Numbered from the stretch's first letter, positions 50,053 to 61,699 are shown. The stretch: DNA of 64,000 bases from Liolophura sinensis (GCF_032854445.1 NC_088304.1:29023732-29087731), one strand, 5' to 3'. Notes: generated by a model not told the origin, from the sequence alone. Program-made: numbers and translations.

Positions 50053-50559
50053 TTGTAATTTATGCAAGTGCATGCACATATACACTGTATCACAGAAAAC
50101 TTTTAAATGGATGTTCAGTTGAATGTAGCAGTAGAGGAGTTTTTGTTTCAAACTCTGTCATTAAAGGTAAAAGCAGTCCTGCTGTATCATGTGACATGTG
50201 AATAGTGCTAGGCAACCTTTGTTCACAATAATTTATGGATCACTTGTCTCACCGTGTTCCAGAGGCACAAATAATACCTCTTTGCTTTAGAAATTTCTTT
50301 AGTTCACAAACATTCAGCTCCTCAATTTTCGTCTACTCGAAATAAATTATATATATTATATTATATTTTATATATGGTCAATAATAGTTGCCTTGATAAT
50401 AGATCACAAAAGATTTTGAACTCAGAACTTTCCTGTTCGAGACGTTTTGTAAGGTTTTAATTGTTTAATCAGTCTGATATCTGCAGTCAGCATCAAACAT
50501 TCGCCAGTGGAGTTACCAGAGGGGTAGTACATGTATGTAGTGGGATTAAGTCCCTTATT

Positions 50560-50705
50560 ATTTATTTATTTATTTATTTGATTGGTGTATGCTCCATGCT
50601 CAAGGATATTTCACTTATACGATAGCCATCATTATGGTGAGCGGAAACCCATGACCATCCACAAGTTACTGACAGACCTTCCCATATACGGCTGGGGAGG
50701 ATATC
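50560..50705 (-). mobile_element. SINE-A, 5'-truncated
   Basis: A (TTTA)n tract, then a GATTGGTGTATGCTCC stretch, GATATTTCACTTATACGATA and a GGAAACCCATGACCATCC stretch. It lies just beyond the LRR-gene stop and its A-rich tail supplies several AATAAA motifs on that gene's strand. Confidence 0.8.
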
Positions 50706-50965
50706 CTCTATGAAGTGTATGCCAAACTTTTTCAAACCCTTACCAGTTAATTTCCCCTGTAGTATAATGGCATCTTTTAGTCCACAGAAACCAGGCGTTG
50801 ACAACTGTGTTGTTAGGAGGTTAGCCAGTAAGAACTCAGCAGATGTATGTTACTGTCCTGATTTACTCATGAATGTCAAATCAAATCAAATCATTCTTTG
50901 TAAAAAATGTGGGCAGTGAAAGACATGGGTTACAAATATTTAAACGTCCTATTATCCGGGTCATG

Positions 50966-53900
50966 TTAGTACCACACCTTGCCGAAATTTGGCAGTAACA
51001 GACACGGGTCAGGTGGGGCTACACCAGGGTCTTCTAGACCTCGAAGTACCACCGTGCACCCACACTCTTTTGCTAACTCGTGGATCTTCTTGCGACCGTT
51101 TTTGGAGACTCTGTGGTCAAACATGTCCAGGTGCTGGAGTTTGGGGGCGTTCTCAAGAAGTCGAACCACACCCATCTCGGAGATTCCTTTGATCATGCTG
51201 ATATTCAGGTGTGTCAGGTGTGCACAGTGCTTGGTCAAGGCCCTCAGTGACCGCTCCGTCAGATGAGAACATGCTGCCAGATTCAGGCTTTCTAGTCGGG
51301 GTAATTTCTGTCGTCAACAGCAGAAAGTAGAAATCATGAAGACACTCTATCATAGAATTATTTTCACTGTGGAATGGTGCTAAACCATTTCTGTTGTGTT
51401 GCATTGCCTGGTAACTATCATCACAATTTGGTAGTTCCACTGACAAAATTTTGCACAAAACACAAGAAGTTTATGCCAAAAACGTAAAAATTGCATAGTG
51501 TATTATCACCATGATCAGTTGTTTTGTTTCATCATGCCTAATATAACATCAAGTTTTAATGTAACATTAGGCTATATTAAGCCACAATTAAAAAAGTCAC
51601 TAATTAATAATTTATTTGGTGCTGCATTATGGGTCTGTTCTGAAATGTTTCTTGTTCCATGATACATGCACCAATTCCACTTTTTTTTTTCAAATTATTT
51701 ATTCTTTTTATTAGTTTATCATTTAATTTCAGTTATAATCGTGGTCTGGATATATTTTTGGAAAAAGTGCATAAATGTAGGGTTGTATGGTTTCCAGAAT
51801 CCTCAGGACAAAGTTCCAAATTGGAAGTTGAAGTAAGATTGACCAGTTCAGTGGTTCAGTCCATGATTTAATATTTTTATATATATATATATATATATAG
51901 ACGACCTTCAAAACATATACATCTTATATGATTTAGAACCCTTGAGACAATGGTCCAATTTAGAAGTTTGAGTTAGGGTCAACCAGTTTGGTGCTTTAGT
52001 GCATGGTTTAATAGACGTGTAAAAGTTACACATCAGGGGCCAACGACCGGCTCTGGTAGCTCAGTTGATAGAGCGTCGGCTTCGGGAGCGGTGGATCTAG
52101 GATCAATCCTGGGTCGGGTCATACCTAAGAACTTAAAAGGGGAAGTTGTAACTTCCTTGCTTGGCGTTCAGCATTAAGGGGATAGTGCAAGAACTGGTTG
52201 ACACGTATCAGTATAATGGCTCGTGCGGTGCGGCTTACTTGCCTTCAGTAAAGCGTCTCAGTGAAGCAGCACTAGATAAAAGAGCCGTGGAAATCCGTCC
52301 TGCAACAAGGAGGCACATTACATGCACTCTAAAGACTCCTTCATGGTCAAATTGTTGAGTACAACGTTAAGCCCCATGCACTCCTGCACACGCTAAGGAA
52401 CCCATTGATGTTGATGTGGGGGAGGGGCTGTGGGACTTTGACCACCCACTTAAGTGTTGGGTCTGATATTCCTGTAGAGCACAGCCAGATCCTAGCTGAA
52501 TATCCTATGCCCATCGTGGCTGGACCCTCCGAGTATGGTCCAGCCATCACACACAAAACCTGGTCCACTCCCTGTTACCAGTCTGATGTAATGATACACC
52601 ACTGGTACATGTACTTGCACCATGAGTGTATCATTTTGCCATCAGAATTTGCCAGTGTTCGTGCGGTGTTTTAAGAAAGTATTTACAGCAAATCTGTCGT
52701 GTCTTCATGTATTGATGAGAAGTATATTTTCCTGCTCGACAATTTCCTGCAAAAATTTCCAAAGAACATGCTCATGTAGCAGTTATGTTGATGTCCGTAA
52801 GACCATTTGCCACAGAATGTCTCCCTGTGATGGTACAATGAAACATAAACAGACCATGGTCAGACATACATGTAGGTTGTTGGGATGTAGTGTGGCTGTA
52901 CATATTGAACTGTTAACATGGTTATACTGGAACAAGTTATTCATTAAATTGCCTCACTTACCCTGGCTATCTGCTCCAACAGGTGGTCATTCAGAACATA
53001 CCCACAGTCCTTAAAACTGACTACCCGTAGCCGAGAGCAGGTATGACAGATGTGCCGAACGACCCCTTCGGTCAAGTAAATACCCTCGAGATCCAGGTGC
53101 TCCAGTGCTGGGGTCAGGACACTTCTTAACACCTCACTGTTCAGCCGCTTCTCACGCTTCAGCCGGTGCAGAATAGAACTGGAGGCAAAACACAATATGA
53201 CAGCAAGCCTCAATGTCGTAAGACTGCTTCGATGGAATAATGGTTAAGCATTGACCTCGAAGTTGGGAGACCCAGGATCAAACCCTGGTTGGGTCACAAC
53301 AACTCGCTTGGCACTAAGTACTGAAAGTTTAGAGCAAGGAAAGGGGCTCAGTGTTGGTATAATATGATTGGGTGGGGTGTCATGTCTTGTGTCTTCGGCA
53401 TGACACTTCAGTGGTGGCAGCATGGACTTGCCCTGCCACACGAAGACACAGTAGGGCCTATATTTGATTTATTTATTTCATTGGTGTTTCATGCGGTACT
53501 CAAGAATATTTCACTTATACGACGACAGCCAGCATTATGAGGGGTGGAAACCGGGCAGAGCCTTGACCGTCCACAGGTTGCTGGCAGACCATCCCATGAC
53601 TCGTCGTCGTTGTCATATGACTGAAAACTTGTTAATTATGACATAAAACCCAAGCATATATAAATACGTTTTATGGTACATGGTAAGGTCTTGCAGCAAC
53701 CTGCAGATGGTTGTGGGTTTCCCCTGGGCTCTGCCCGTTTTCCTCCCACCATAATGCTGACCGCTGTCGTATAAGTGAAATATTCTTGAGCACGGCGTAA
53801 AACACCAATCAAAAAAATAAATAAATAAATATGTTCTATGCTGTAAGTGTGATATTGTATATCATATGTTGTGGTGCTATACATCTTTTTTGTTTCTTTC

Positions 53901-55810
53901 AATTATACCATTCTGGACGTATTACATCATGATGGATTTAGTGATAGATTGCACCTCTGAGAATCTGGGAACAGTAACAATAAAAGTGAACCATAAAGCA
54001 TCTTATTTATATCACACCCGACACTTATTAAATTTTTCTGCTATCTACACATACTTTAAAGGATGCATAAAAATGCTTTGTTTTTATTTCTTAAGACGGA
54101 GTTTAGGATCTGGCCTAACATAGCTTCTCAACTTTATGCATAGCACAATATGCATAGCACAGAGAGGTTATTAAGAAATATAAAATATGCATAAAAAATG
54201 AAAAACAATTTCCTCAGTTTTTGGCACATCGGTCTTCAATTTCCTTAAAACGGTACTCTTCATTTTCTTGTATCTTTTCACGTATTCTTTAATTAAAAAA
54301 AAACTCTTATGGCAAGTTTACCATTTTTTTTATCCCTTGGTTTATGGAAATTCAAGACATTCTTTATATAGCAAAAGAAGACAAAACTTGTTTTCTTTCC
54401 TTACTTGATGAGGTATTCGTCAGGAAAACCATCCAGGTCAAATTGGTTGATATTGGTGCAGATGTACTGAAGACCGGATTCCATCAGGGTGGGAACTTTG
54501 GTTCCGTCATGGAATGGATTCTACAGTAATACCCAAGCCGAGGTACGAAAACGGATTAGACTGCTTGCTTTATATAAACTGAACATTTTGACATCTGGGG
54601 TCCTGTCTTGAAGGGTAGAGATTTTCCCCAAATACATTTCCAACAAATACATTTGTAATGAAGACCTACGTGACATTAGACGACACACTGACCATGAATA
54701 GAGCTTTCAACCTAAATGGCAAATGGTCAGGTCCCATGACATCTCATGATCAGTGTCTGTACGTATGCACGAATGTGGAGATACTGGTCTATTCTAGCAC
54801 TATTAATTGTATATGTCTCTTTGAAAAAGAAAACATCGGTAAACAGACAAATCAACGTACAAGTTCAAACCTGCGCGCGAATCGGGCTCTAACGTAAACA
54901 ACCCCATCTTCTTCTTTCCTCTCGAATCTGAGTGGACCTCGTTTTGAATGTGACGAGTCTATTTCTTGTAACACTTCCTGTTCAGTGTGTGACTTCATCA
55001 AACGGTTCTGCAGTAACTCGGAGAGACGGACAAATCCTGTAAACATTAGGACACAAGAAACAAATGTTAGCTTATTCACTATGTTTGATGAAAATCTGAA
55101 ACAATTTTTTAGAAGCACATTAACGGAAACAATATTCGATTATGTTAGACTACGCTGCAAATGAATTTTCACAATGTATAAATGATGATAATCACAACCA
55201 GTACATTGTTGCCATCAAACAATAATGCAATACACTTTATAATGTTAACTGTCTCTGACACACTCAGAAAGCAGGGATAATGGGACATATATGATAAACA
55301 AATGCATAGCATAAAGTTCCCGTAAGCTCGAGTCCAGCTCATAGTTCCGGCCGTACGTGGGAACGTCTGTCAGCAACCTGTGAATGGCAGTGGTTTTCCT
55401 CCTGGCTTTGATTGGTTTCCTCTCACCACAATGCTGGCCGTCGTCGTATAAGAAATATTCTTGCGTACGGCGTATAACGCCAAATAAATAAATAAAAAAA
55501 GAAAAAGAAAAAAGGAGCAAAAAGAAAAACAAATATAAAAATAAATAAAAAGAACGCTATTCACATAAGCTGAAATCAACCTTAGGTCTGCAGTTCATAT
55601 TTATGAATGAAAACAAGGGCAGAAGAACCATACAAAAGGTCATCTGTATATATTACCTGCCCCGCACACCCGCATACCCTCCTTGACCGCTCCGTACCTG
55701 AGCAAATAACACAGCCGTGAGGTCAATCTGCTGGTTAGTGCACCGACCTGGACACCGCGATAAACCGCTCTCTTGTCCATCAAACTTTCCACCTGGCATG
55801 TTTCAGGCAT
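50966..55810 (-). CDS. LRR protein with a KptA/Tpt1-like N-terminal domain, complete, 5 exons
   Basis: I do not recognise an orthologue. Exons: 55810-55657, 55036-54861, 54520-54405, 53178-52962, 51307-50966; phases agree, 334 aa. The Met at 55810 is the first after an in-frame TAA. Residues about 25-108 resemble the N-terminal winged-helix half of tRNA 2'-phosphotransferase: LTSRLCYLLRYGAVKEGM, GFVRLSELLQN, HTEQEVLQEID, PLRFERKEEDGVVYVRARF. The family's Leu-Arg-His reads Leu-Arg-Tyr, and the Arg-x-Asn-Gln-Gly-His motif is reduced to VRARFARR. The ADP-ribosyltransferase-like half is absent. After a linker (NPFHDGTKVPTLMESGLQYI), residues about 175-315 are cysteine-type LRRs of FBXL/AMN1 style: LEHLDLEGIYLTEGVVRHIC, LRVVSFKDCGYVLNDHLLEQ, LESLNLAACSHLTERSLRAL, LTHLNISMIKGISEMGVVRL, LQHLDMFDHRVSKNGRKKI. 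No F-box is visible. An RNA-binding or adaptor role is only a guess. Confidence 0.85.
52048..52390 (+). mobile_element. SINE-B, full length, in LRR-gene intron 4
   Basis: It has a good tRNA-like head, CTCTGGTAGCTCAGTTGATA and GGATCAATCCTGGGTCGGGT, then GCGGCTTACTTGCCTTCAGT and a shortened tail. Confidence 0.9.
53215..53460 (+). mobile_element. SINE-C copy
   Basis: The tRNA-like head contains GGAATAATGGTTAAGCATTG and CAGGATCAAACCCTGGTTGG (B-box). The body has TATAATATGATTGGGTGGGG and CTTCGGCATGACACTTCAGT. It is shared with the copies at 25130 and 61360. Confidence 0.8.
53463..53600 (-). mobile_element. SINE-A, 5'-truncated
   Basis: It contains TTGGTGTTTCATGCGGTACT, CAAGAATATTTCACTTATAC and GCCAGCATTATGAGGGGTGG. 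A family B tail fragment follows at 53598-53660. Confidence 0.8.
53685..53832 (+). mobile_element. SINE-A 3' half
   Basis: It contains GCAACCTGCAGATGGTTGTG, CACCATAATGCTGACCGCTG and TATAAGTGAAATATTCTTGA with an (AAAT)n tail. Confidence 0.88.
55322..55495 (+). mobile_element. SINE-A, 5'-truncated, in LRR-gene intron 1
   Basis: It contains CGAGTCCAGCTCATAGTTCC, CACAATGCTGGCCGTCGTCG and an AGAAATATTCTTGCGTACGG tail with A-rich end. Confidence 0.85.
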
Positions 55811-56280
55811 CGCCTTCTCGTAACAGTATAAGGATTGAACAGCTTACAAAGTACCTACTCGTCTAATGTACACAAACTGAAAGCAGGCTCCTATTGCTCA
55901 ACTTCCAACGTCCAAATGGACAGCAACGCAAGATTGTGCAATACCTGATACAGAGTACTGTCCCCTTAGTGAGTGACAGTAACATGGGAGTTATCTCCCG
56001 TGAATTGTAGCTTTTTAAACTGCATGGAACATATGTGATTTCAGAATGCAGAATGTTTTTGGTGTTTTCGATTTTTGGTAGGGGTTTGATTTCATTTCTT
56101 CCGAATTATCATACTAAATTAAGATTTACCATCATTAGACATTAAAGATAATCATTTCGACAGTTTTAACCTTATTTACAATTATATTCATGTATAGAAT
56201 TGGGTAACTTTCTTCTTCTGCACAGCCAGTATTATGTTAGCCCAGTAATAAAGAAGCAGCAAAGTAGTGTTACAAGTTGA
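55811..56280. other. Upstream region of the LRR gene
   Basis: No recognisable repeat or exon. GGGAGTTATCTCCCGTG near 55987 contains the perfect palindrome-like pair GGGAG/CTCCC around TTAT, a possible but unproven regulatory site. Confidence 0.3.
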
Positions 56281-56284
56281 CCGA

Positions 56285-56470
56285 TGAGTAAGGTGTGCAA
56301 CCGAGTCCTAACCCCGAGGATAATACACCAGGCGGCGGGTTCAATCCCGGCCTTGGACAGAGAATTGGTAAACTTACCGATGTCATCGTTTGTGGGGCCA
56401 GGGTGACAATGTGCAGTCGTCGGGGCGAGTAAAGTCGTTTATACAGCCGTAATTTCGCTTAAGGCCACTT
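56285..56470 (+). mobile_element. Possible tRNA-derived SINE of another family
   Basis: GGCGGCGGGTTCAATCCCGG is an excellent Pol III B-box. The upstream sequence gives only a weak A-box and no cloverleaf, and the sequence continues without a normal tRNA 3' end. A SINE is more likely than a tRNA gene. Confidence 0.4.
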
Positions 56471-56799
56471 ATATTCCGCTAGTATGGTGTCCATAGGCTA
56501 AATGGATGTACTCTCAAAAATAATTTGTTAAATTTAACAGAAAGTCGGTTGTCTGAGTGATATTAGAATGTATTTTGTTATTGTATAGCAGATTGTTCTG
56601 TTAAATATAGAACATACATTCTATCAATTCAACAAAACTATTGTATTGGATTAATCGAATACTATGAATATGACACAGTATTATGTTATACTCATGGAGT
56701 CACTCAGACAACAGACTTGCTCTAAATTAAAAGATTGTTTTTTTAGTGTATGAGGATAGAAATCATGTGACCAGGTGAGACATATTTGTTTTGTTTGTT

Positions 56800-57110
56800 T
56801 GGTTAGGGTTTATCGTCGCGTTTGATTGATGTCACGGCGAGGTCTTCTTGTAGCAGGCCAGATACGATGCCCACATATTTATGGTACAGCCTTACTGGAA
56901 TGCCATGTCGAAAACAGCAGACACGACACCGGTCGTCCATTCCTCGTAAGCTGACGTACCAACCGAGGAATAGGTTTACCGATGGTAAAGTCGTAGATTT
57001 GATTGGATTCAGGACAGGACGCGTGATCTACCGTTAAAGAAGCAGACTTTCTAGCCACTCTGCCACCGCAGCCGGTTGAAAGTGAGACACGAGCTCTCTG
57101 CCTAGGTTTT
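56800..57110. mobile_element. Dispersed-repeat-like block
   Basis: GGTTAGGGTTTATCGTCGCG, GCCCACATATTTATGGTACA and TCTAGCCACTCTGCCACCGC form a GC-richer block unlike its neighbours. It has the look of a molluscan retroposon body, but only one copy is in the window. Confidence 0.3.
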
Positions 57111-57292
57111 TGCACGTCGGTGTGTGCTTTATTTCACGAGTCGAACGATCAGCAGTGCTCCGCCATATATCACGACGCTAGCTCTTGACTATAAAGCCCA
57201 ACTAGCTTGACAGCAGCAGGTTTGTTGTATACACGTGCACCCGAACAGTTCACATTATGACTGAAAAATCGTATGATGTAAAACTCCCAGCA

Positions 57293-57328
57293 TATATACA
57301 TACATACATACATACATACATACATACA
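57293..57328. repeat. (CATA)n microsatellite
   Basis: About nine CATA units, preceded by a degraded SINE-B tail (ATGACTGAAAAATCGTATGA). Confidence 0.95.
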
Positions 57329-57774
57329 AAAATGTATTTTCGAAATTTCGTCATTGAATGGTTTTTCCACGATATATGGGTGAAATATGAGTAATGTACG
57401 ATAAGTTACTATCTATATATTTTGTGTTCACAAGGGACCGATTCCGGTAAGACATGTTAAACTTCAGCCAACATGCATAAAATGATCTGAACGCTTAATC
57501 TGGCATTCACACTCGGAGCACCTTATATCAAGTGTTATAGTAAGATATAGATGTGGATATATCACAATTTGAGCTTCTTTGTCGTTAACATAATGAAGTT
57601 GCAATATAGAGAAGTTTAAAGTTTGTCAGTAAAAATGACTCATGGTCTTTAATTCTTTTTAATTGATTTTTTGTGTCGTTTTGACTGATCCTTGTGGTAA
57701 AAACGTACGTACTCGATTATGTCAAGCATATATAAATGTATATATGGAGTTTTAGAATCATATAGCGTAAGCGG

Positions 57775-57918
57775 AAAGTGTCCACGTGTGTGACTCTGTG
57801 ACTAGACGCTTCAGTGTCCACGTGTGTGACTCTGTGACTAGACGCATCAGTGTCCACGTGCGTGACTCTGTGACTAGACGCTTCAGTGTCCACGTGTGTG
57901 ACTGTGATTAGACGCTTC
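57775..57918. repeat. 36-bp minisatellite, four copies, each with CACGTG or CACGTGCG
   Basis: The unit GTGTCCACGTGTGTGACTCT GTGACTAGACGCTTCA is repeated with the third copy reading CACGTGCG. Every copy carries an E-box core. Confidence 0.92.
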
Positions 57919-58594
57919 ATAGCTTGCATGTACGGTCGACTTCCTTTCATGCGAACAATGCATTTAAGACACGCTTACACAAGTGAAAAATGTGTAGGGC
58001 TAGGGCAGTTTATTTTTTTCCATATGCCTTACAAAGACGGGCACAAGCACAGCCTGTATGGATGAGCCAACGACAAAACCGTGTGCACAAAGCTACCGTA
58101 ACATGCGCAGGTGTATACATGTGTATACAATCTGTACATGTTGGTCTAGACGTAAAAACAAGAATTTTTTCCCGTTATTTGTAATTACAGGAACGTAACA
58201 TTTGTATTTCTTTACATGATTAGCTGAAAAAAATGAAAAAGACTAAAGCAGAACATCACAAAGGCGATTTTCATTACAAAAACTGCAAACTATAACACAT
58301 GCGTGCTCACTTCGCTATCCGTTTTATCGCCTTGTCTGTTTTTTTTTTTTCTTTCTTTTTTTTTCAAAACAGAACAAACAGCTTTCTTAACACCACGTCA
58401 CGACATTCGGATTTATTTCCTGTACAGCGTTCGTGTTGGTTTATTTACTGGTTAACCATGTATACACGATTGGAATGAACGGTTAACCAGTAGACCGTAA
58501 TACTTGCCTAACACGCACATACATGACAAAAATCTGCATAAAATCATATAATCTGTGAATTGACCGTTGTCCATTGGAACAGCCTGAATCCCTT

Positions 58595-58752
58595 GCCCCT
58601 GGGTCAAGAAGCGATCTTAGACTTAAGTCTCAAAATCTCAACGTTCCTTTCCGTTATAGAATTAACGTCGTCAAGCAAAATTTCTATATAACAATATTAA
58701 AGTGATTGAAGTTATGACTTTAGTCTAAGATTGCTTCGTTATCCGTGGACCT
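58595..58752. mobile_element. Hairpin element with AAGCGATYTTAGACTTAA ends, copy 2
   Basis: GAAGCGATCTTAGACTTAAG near 58608 is inverted as CTTTAGTCTAAGATTGCTTC near 58720. The flanks CCCCTGGGTCA and TATCCGTGGACC lie outside. It shares its ends with the element at 28080-28260. Confidence 0.65.
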
Positions 58753-58911
58753 GAAATACACCTTATGCTAGAAATCATTCCAGAATGTAGTCGTCATGGA
58801 AATTAATTTATATATGTATATACGTAACTAAAATATAAAGTCCTGCAGACTCTTTAATCGGGTTTTCATTCATGCTCCATGCAACCGGCATAGCTTACAT
58901 GTTGTGTTTAA

Positions 58912-59075
58912 GGGGCCGCCGTGGCCGAGGTGGTTAGCATGCCAGAACGGTGTAATGATCAAAGAGCCTCTCACCAATGCGGCTGATCTGAGTTCGTCCA
59001 GCTCATGCTGGTTTCCTCTCCAGCCGCACGTGGATGGTCGTGAGTTTTCCCCAGGCTTTTATCCAGTTTCCTTGC
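58912..59075 (+). mobile_element. SINE-A, 3'-truncated, with good tRNA-like head
   Basis: GGGGCCGCCGTGGCCGAGGT GGTTAGCATGCC is followed by CTCACCAATGCGGCTGATCT and GAGTTCGTCCAGCTCATGCT. The usual ATAAGTGAAATATTC tail is missing. Confidence 0.85.
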
Positions 59076-59199
59076 TTGTTTAAAGACAAAGAAAACAAAA
59101 AAATGAAATACATATCAGATTAATGACCATCAAACAGAAAAATAGGTCGTATTAAATTTTTGTTTGTTTTGAAATGGATTGTTTCAACGTCTATTCGGT

Positions 59200-59835
59200 G
59201 AATGCAATCATACAGCTCTATATGTACATGCATTCTGAATGCAATCATATAGCTCTATATGTACTCACATTCTGAATGCAATCATACTGCTTTGTTTGTT
59301 CATACATTCTGAATGCAGACATACAGCTCTATATGTCCATGCATTCTGAATTCAATCATATTGCTTTATTTGTACATGCATTTTGAATGCACATACATTC
59401 TGAATGCAATCATATAGCTCTATATGTACATACATTCTGAATGCAGTCATACATCTCTATATGTTCATGCATTCTGAATGCAATCGTATACTTCTATATG
59501 TACATACATTTTCAATGCACATGTATTCTGAATGCAATCATATTGCTTTATTTGTACATGCATTCTGAATGCACATACATTCTGAATGCATTCATGTAGC
59601 TCTATATGTACATACATTCTGAATACAATCATATAACCCTATATGTACGTACATACATTCTGAATGCAGTCATATAGCTCTATATGTATATGCATTCTGA
59701 ATGCACATGCATTCTGAATGCAATCATATAGCCTTATATGCACATACATTCTGAATGCAATCATATAGCCCTATATATACATACTTTCTGTATGCAGTCA
59801 TACAGCTCTGTACGTACATACATTTTGAATGATGA
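59200..59835. repeat. About 37-bp minisatellite (CATTCTGAATGCAATCATATAGC)
   Basis: About 15 units of ACATTCTGAATGCAATCATA and TAGCTCTATATGTACAT follow in head-to-tail order, with some shortened units. A single diverged unit recurs near 62910-62945. Confidence 0.93.
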
Positions 59836-60074
59836 AATCTGGCGTATCTTTGTGTGTCAAAAACGCTCACTGTAAGGTCCTTACATGATGAGAAAAGGAT
59901 ACCGTAGTATCCAAAGTTCAAAGTGCATTTTACTAGGTTGCTCTTTAGAATTAATGACTTTTCCACAGAATTCACCATATACAGATATACGTATGTTTCT
60001 CTATGGATGTACAATGAACACTGTAGTATATGCGCACTGAAGTAATTAAGTCGTATTTGCACACTTGACGTAAC

Positions 60075-60076
<2 letters not shown>

Positions 60077-60134
<58 letters not shown>
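60077..60134. repeat. (TA)n microsatellite
   Basis: About 29 TA units. Confidence 0.97.
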
Positions 60135-60136
<2 letters not shown>

Positions 60137-60398
60137 TATCCAAATGAAAATCAAAGTTTCAAATCATATGACCGTTTTTGAAAAGCCAAGCGGTAATTTA
60201 TGCTTAATAACAGTAATAAAAAAATGTTAGAATACCAAGCATTCTAACAACAGTGTGCACGTTGAACGGAAATGTAGGTTGGAAGAAAATACACGAGTAT
60301 ATAAGTTTATTTTACACGTGTTCATGCTCCGCCACTCCATAACTATGTTAATTAATTTACCTTGGCAGCTAAAAGGAATATTTTCTGCTTACAACAAC

Positions 60399-60677
60399 GC
60401 GCCCGCTTCGAAGGCGGTATATCCAGGGTCAATCCTAGGTCGGGTCACACCTAGGACCTTAGATGGCGCTTGGCGTTCAGCATGAAGCGGATGGTGCAAA
60501 GACTGGTTGACCCCTATCGATATAATGGCTCGGGTGGGGCTGAATTACTTGCCTTTGGTAAGTCGTCTCAGTGAAGTACCACTATATAAAAGAGCAGTCT
60601 AAGCACTCCTTCCTCTTCATATGAGTGAATAATTGTTAAATACGACGTTAAATTCCAAGCACTCTCTTACTCACTCC
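60399..60677 (+). mobile_element. SINE-B, diverged
   Basis: It has CCAGGGTCAATCCTAGGTCG (B-box), GGCGTTCAGCATGAAGCGGA, TTGCCTTTGGTAAGTCGTCT and a decayed tail ending CTCTTACTCACTCC. Confidence 0.85.
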
Positions 60678-60904
60678 AAACGTGTAAGAATATGATACTC
60701 AAACCAAACACGTTGGCACTTAGTACTAGTGTATGTCGCCATGAGCATATCTTTGTCCTCAATCGTATTTTTCTTTTGTTCGTGTAACTGCTTTTTAAAA
60801 AGTTACTGTCACCTAATGTATAATTAGACAGATTAATTTCTTTACAACTCCTGGAAAATCCGAGGTTGGTTGTTCAATATTCATTGTATAGTCTGGTAAG
60901 TCGC

Positions 60905-61080
60905 TGCTTGGTTGTCCATATTCAATCTGTCGTGTATGAAATGGTTCGGCTTGGTTTTCCATGCTTGGTTGTCCTTATTCAGTGTGTCGTATATGGAATG
61001 GTTCGGTTTGGTTTTCCATGCTTGGTTGTCCTTATTCAGTTTGTCGTATATGGAATGGTTCGGTTTGGTTTTCCACGTTT
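60905..61080. repeat. About 60-bp repeat, three copies
   Basis: TTCGGTTTGGTTTTCCATGC, TTGGTTGTCCTTATTCAGTG and GTCGTATATGGAATGG recur. The repetitive open frames on both strands come from this. Confidence 0.92.
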
Positions 61081-61159
61081 TGTTCTCCACAAACGTATTG
61101 CGTCATTTATAAGAAATATTGCATTTTGTCCATAATCATTGTACTGTCTGCTTGGTTTC

Positions 61160-61330
61160 CATATGCACTTTTGTTTATTTATTCAACTGATTGTTGCATA
61201 ACGCCATATTTTCATTTTCCACTTATACGAAGGCTGTCCGCGTTATGGGTAGAAGAAATCGAAGTGCTTTACGTAAACCACAAACATGTAGCAAGTTTCA
61301 GACGAACTTCCCTACACAATTCACACCATA
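61160..61330 (-). mobile_element. SINE-A, strongly degraded
   Basis: TTTATTTATTCAACTGATTG, a CACTTATACGAAGGCTG stretch and a CGCGTTATGGGTAG stretch follow the family order with many changes. Confidence 0.5.
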
Positions 61331-61359
61331 ATGTTGACAGTGAGTGGTTTTCGAGGAAA

Positions 61360-61690
61360 GGATGAAGACTTCGGGCGAGAGTGTCAGTCTGGAACTCGGG
61401 AGACCAGGGATCAAACCCGGGTTGGGTCATACCAAATACTTTGAAAGTTTACTTGTTGCTGCCTCGCTTGGTCCTCAGCACTGAGAAGTTTCAACACGGA
61501 AACAGGACTTGTTGGCCCGGTGTCAGTATAATGTGACTGGGTGGTCCTGTATCTTCGGCATGATACTTCAGTTGCGGCAGCACTTTGACGACAAGGACTC
61601 ACCCTGCCACGAGAAGACACAGTATGCGTACAAACACTAATAACTCCTCGTCGTCATATGACTGAACAATTGTTAAATAGGACGTAAATC
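61360..61690 (+). mobile_element. SINE-C, full length
   Basis: B-box GGGATCAAACCCGGGTTGGG, body CTTGGTCCTCAGCACTGAGA, GTCAGTATAATGTGACTGGG and CTTCGGCATGATACTTCAGT, then a B-type tail CGTCGTCATATGACTGAACA. Confidence 0.85.
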
Positions 61691-61699
61691 CATATGAAC

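Noticed and set aside
50979-51266. 95-codon plus-strand frame
   Set aside because: Antisense shadow of the last exon of the LRR gene, whose minus-strand translation shows clear LRR motifs.
52048-52125. tRNA-like sequence with A- and B-boxes
   Set aside because: It is the head of a SINE-B; the acceptor stem does not close and the sequence continues into the SINE body.
54344-54529. 61-codon plus-strand frame
   Set aside because: Antisense of LRR-gene exon 3; the minus strand gives a phase-consistent exon with proper splice sites.
54861-54871. Alternative donor CAG/GTTTGA for LRR-gene exon 2 at 54870
   Set aside because: It would put exon 3 out of frame with an early stop. The GTACGT donor ten bases further on restores the frame.
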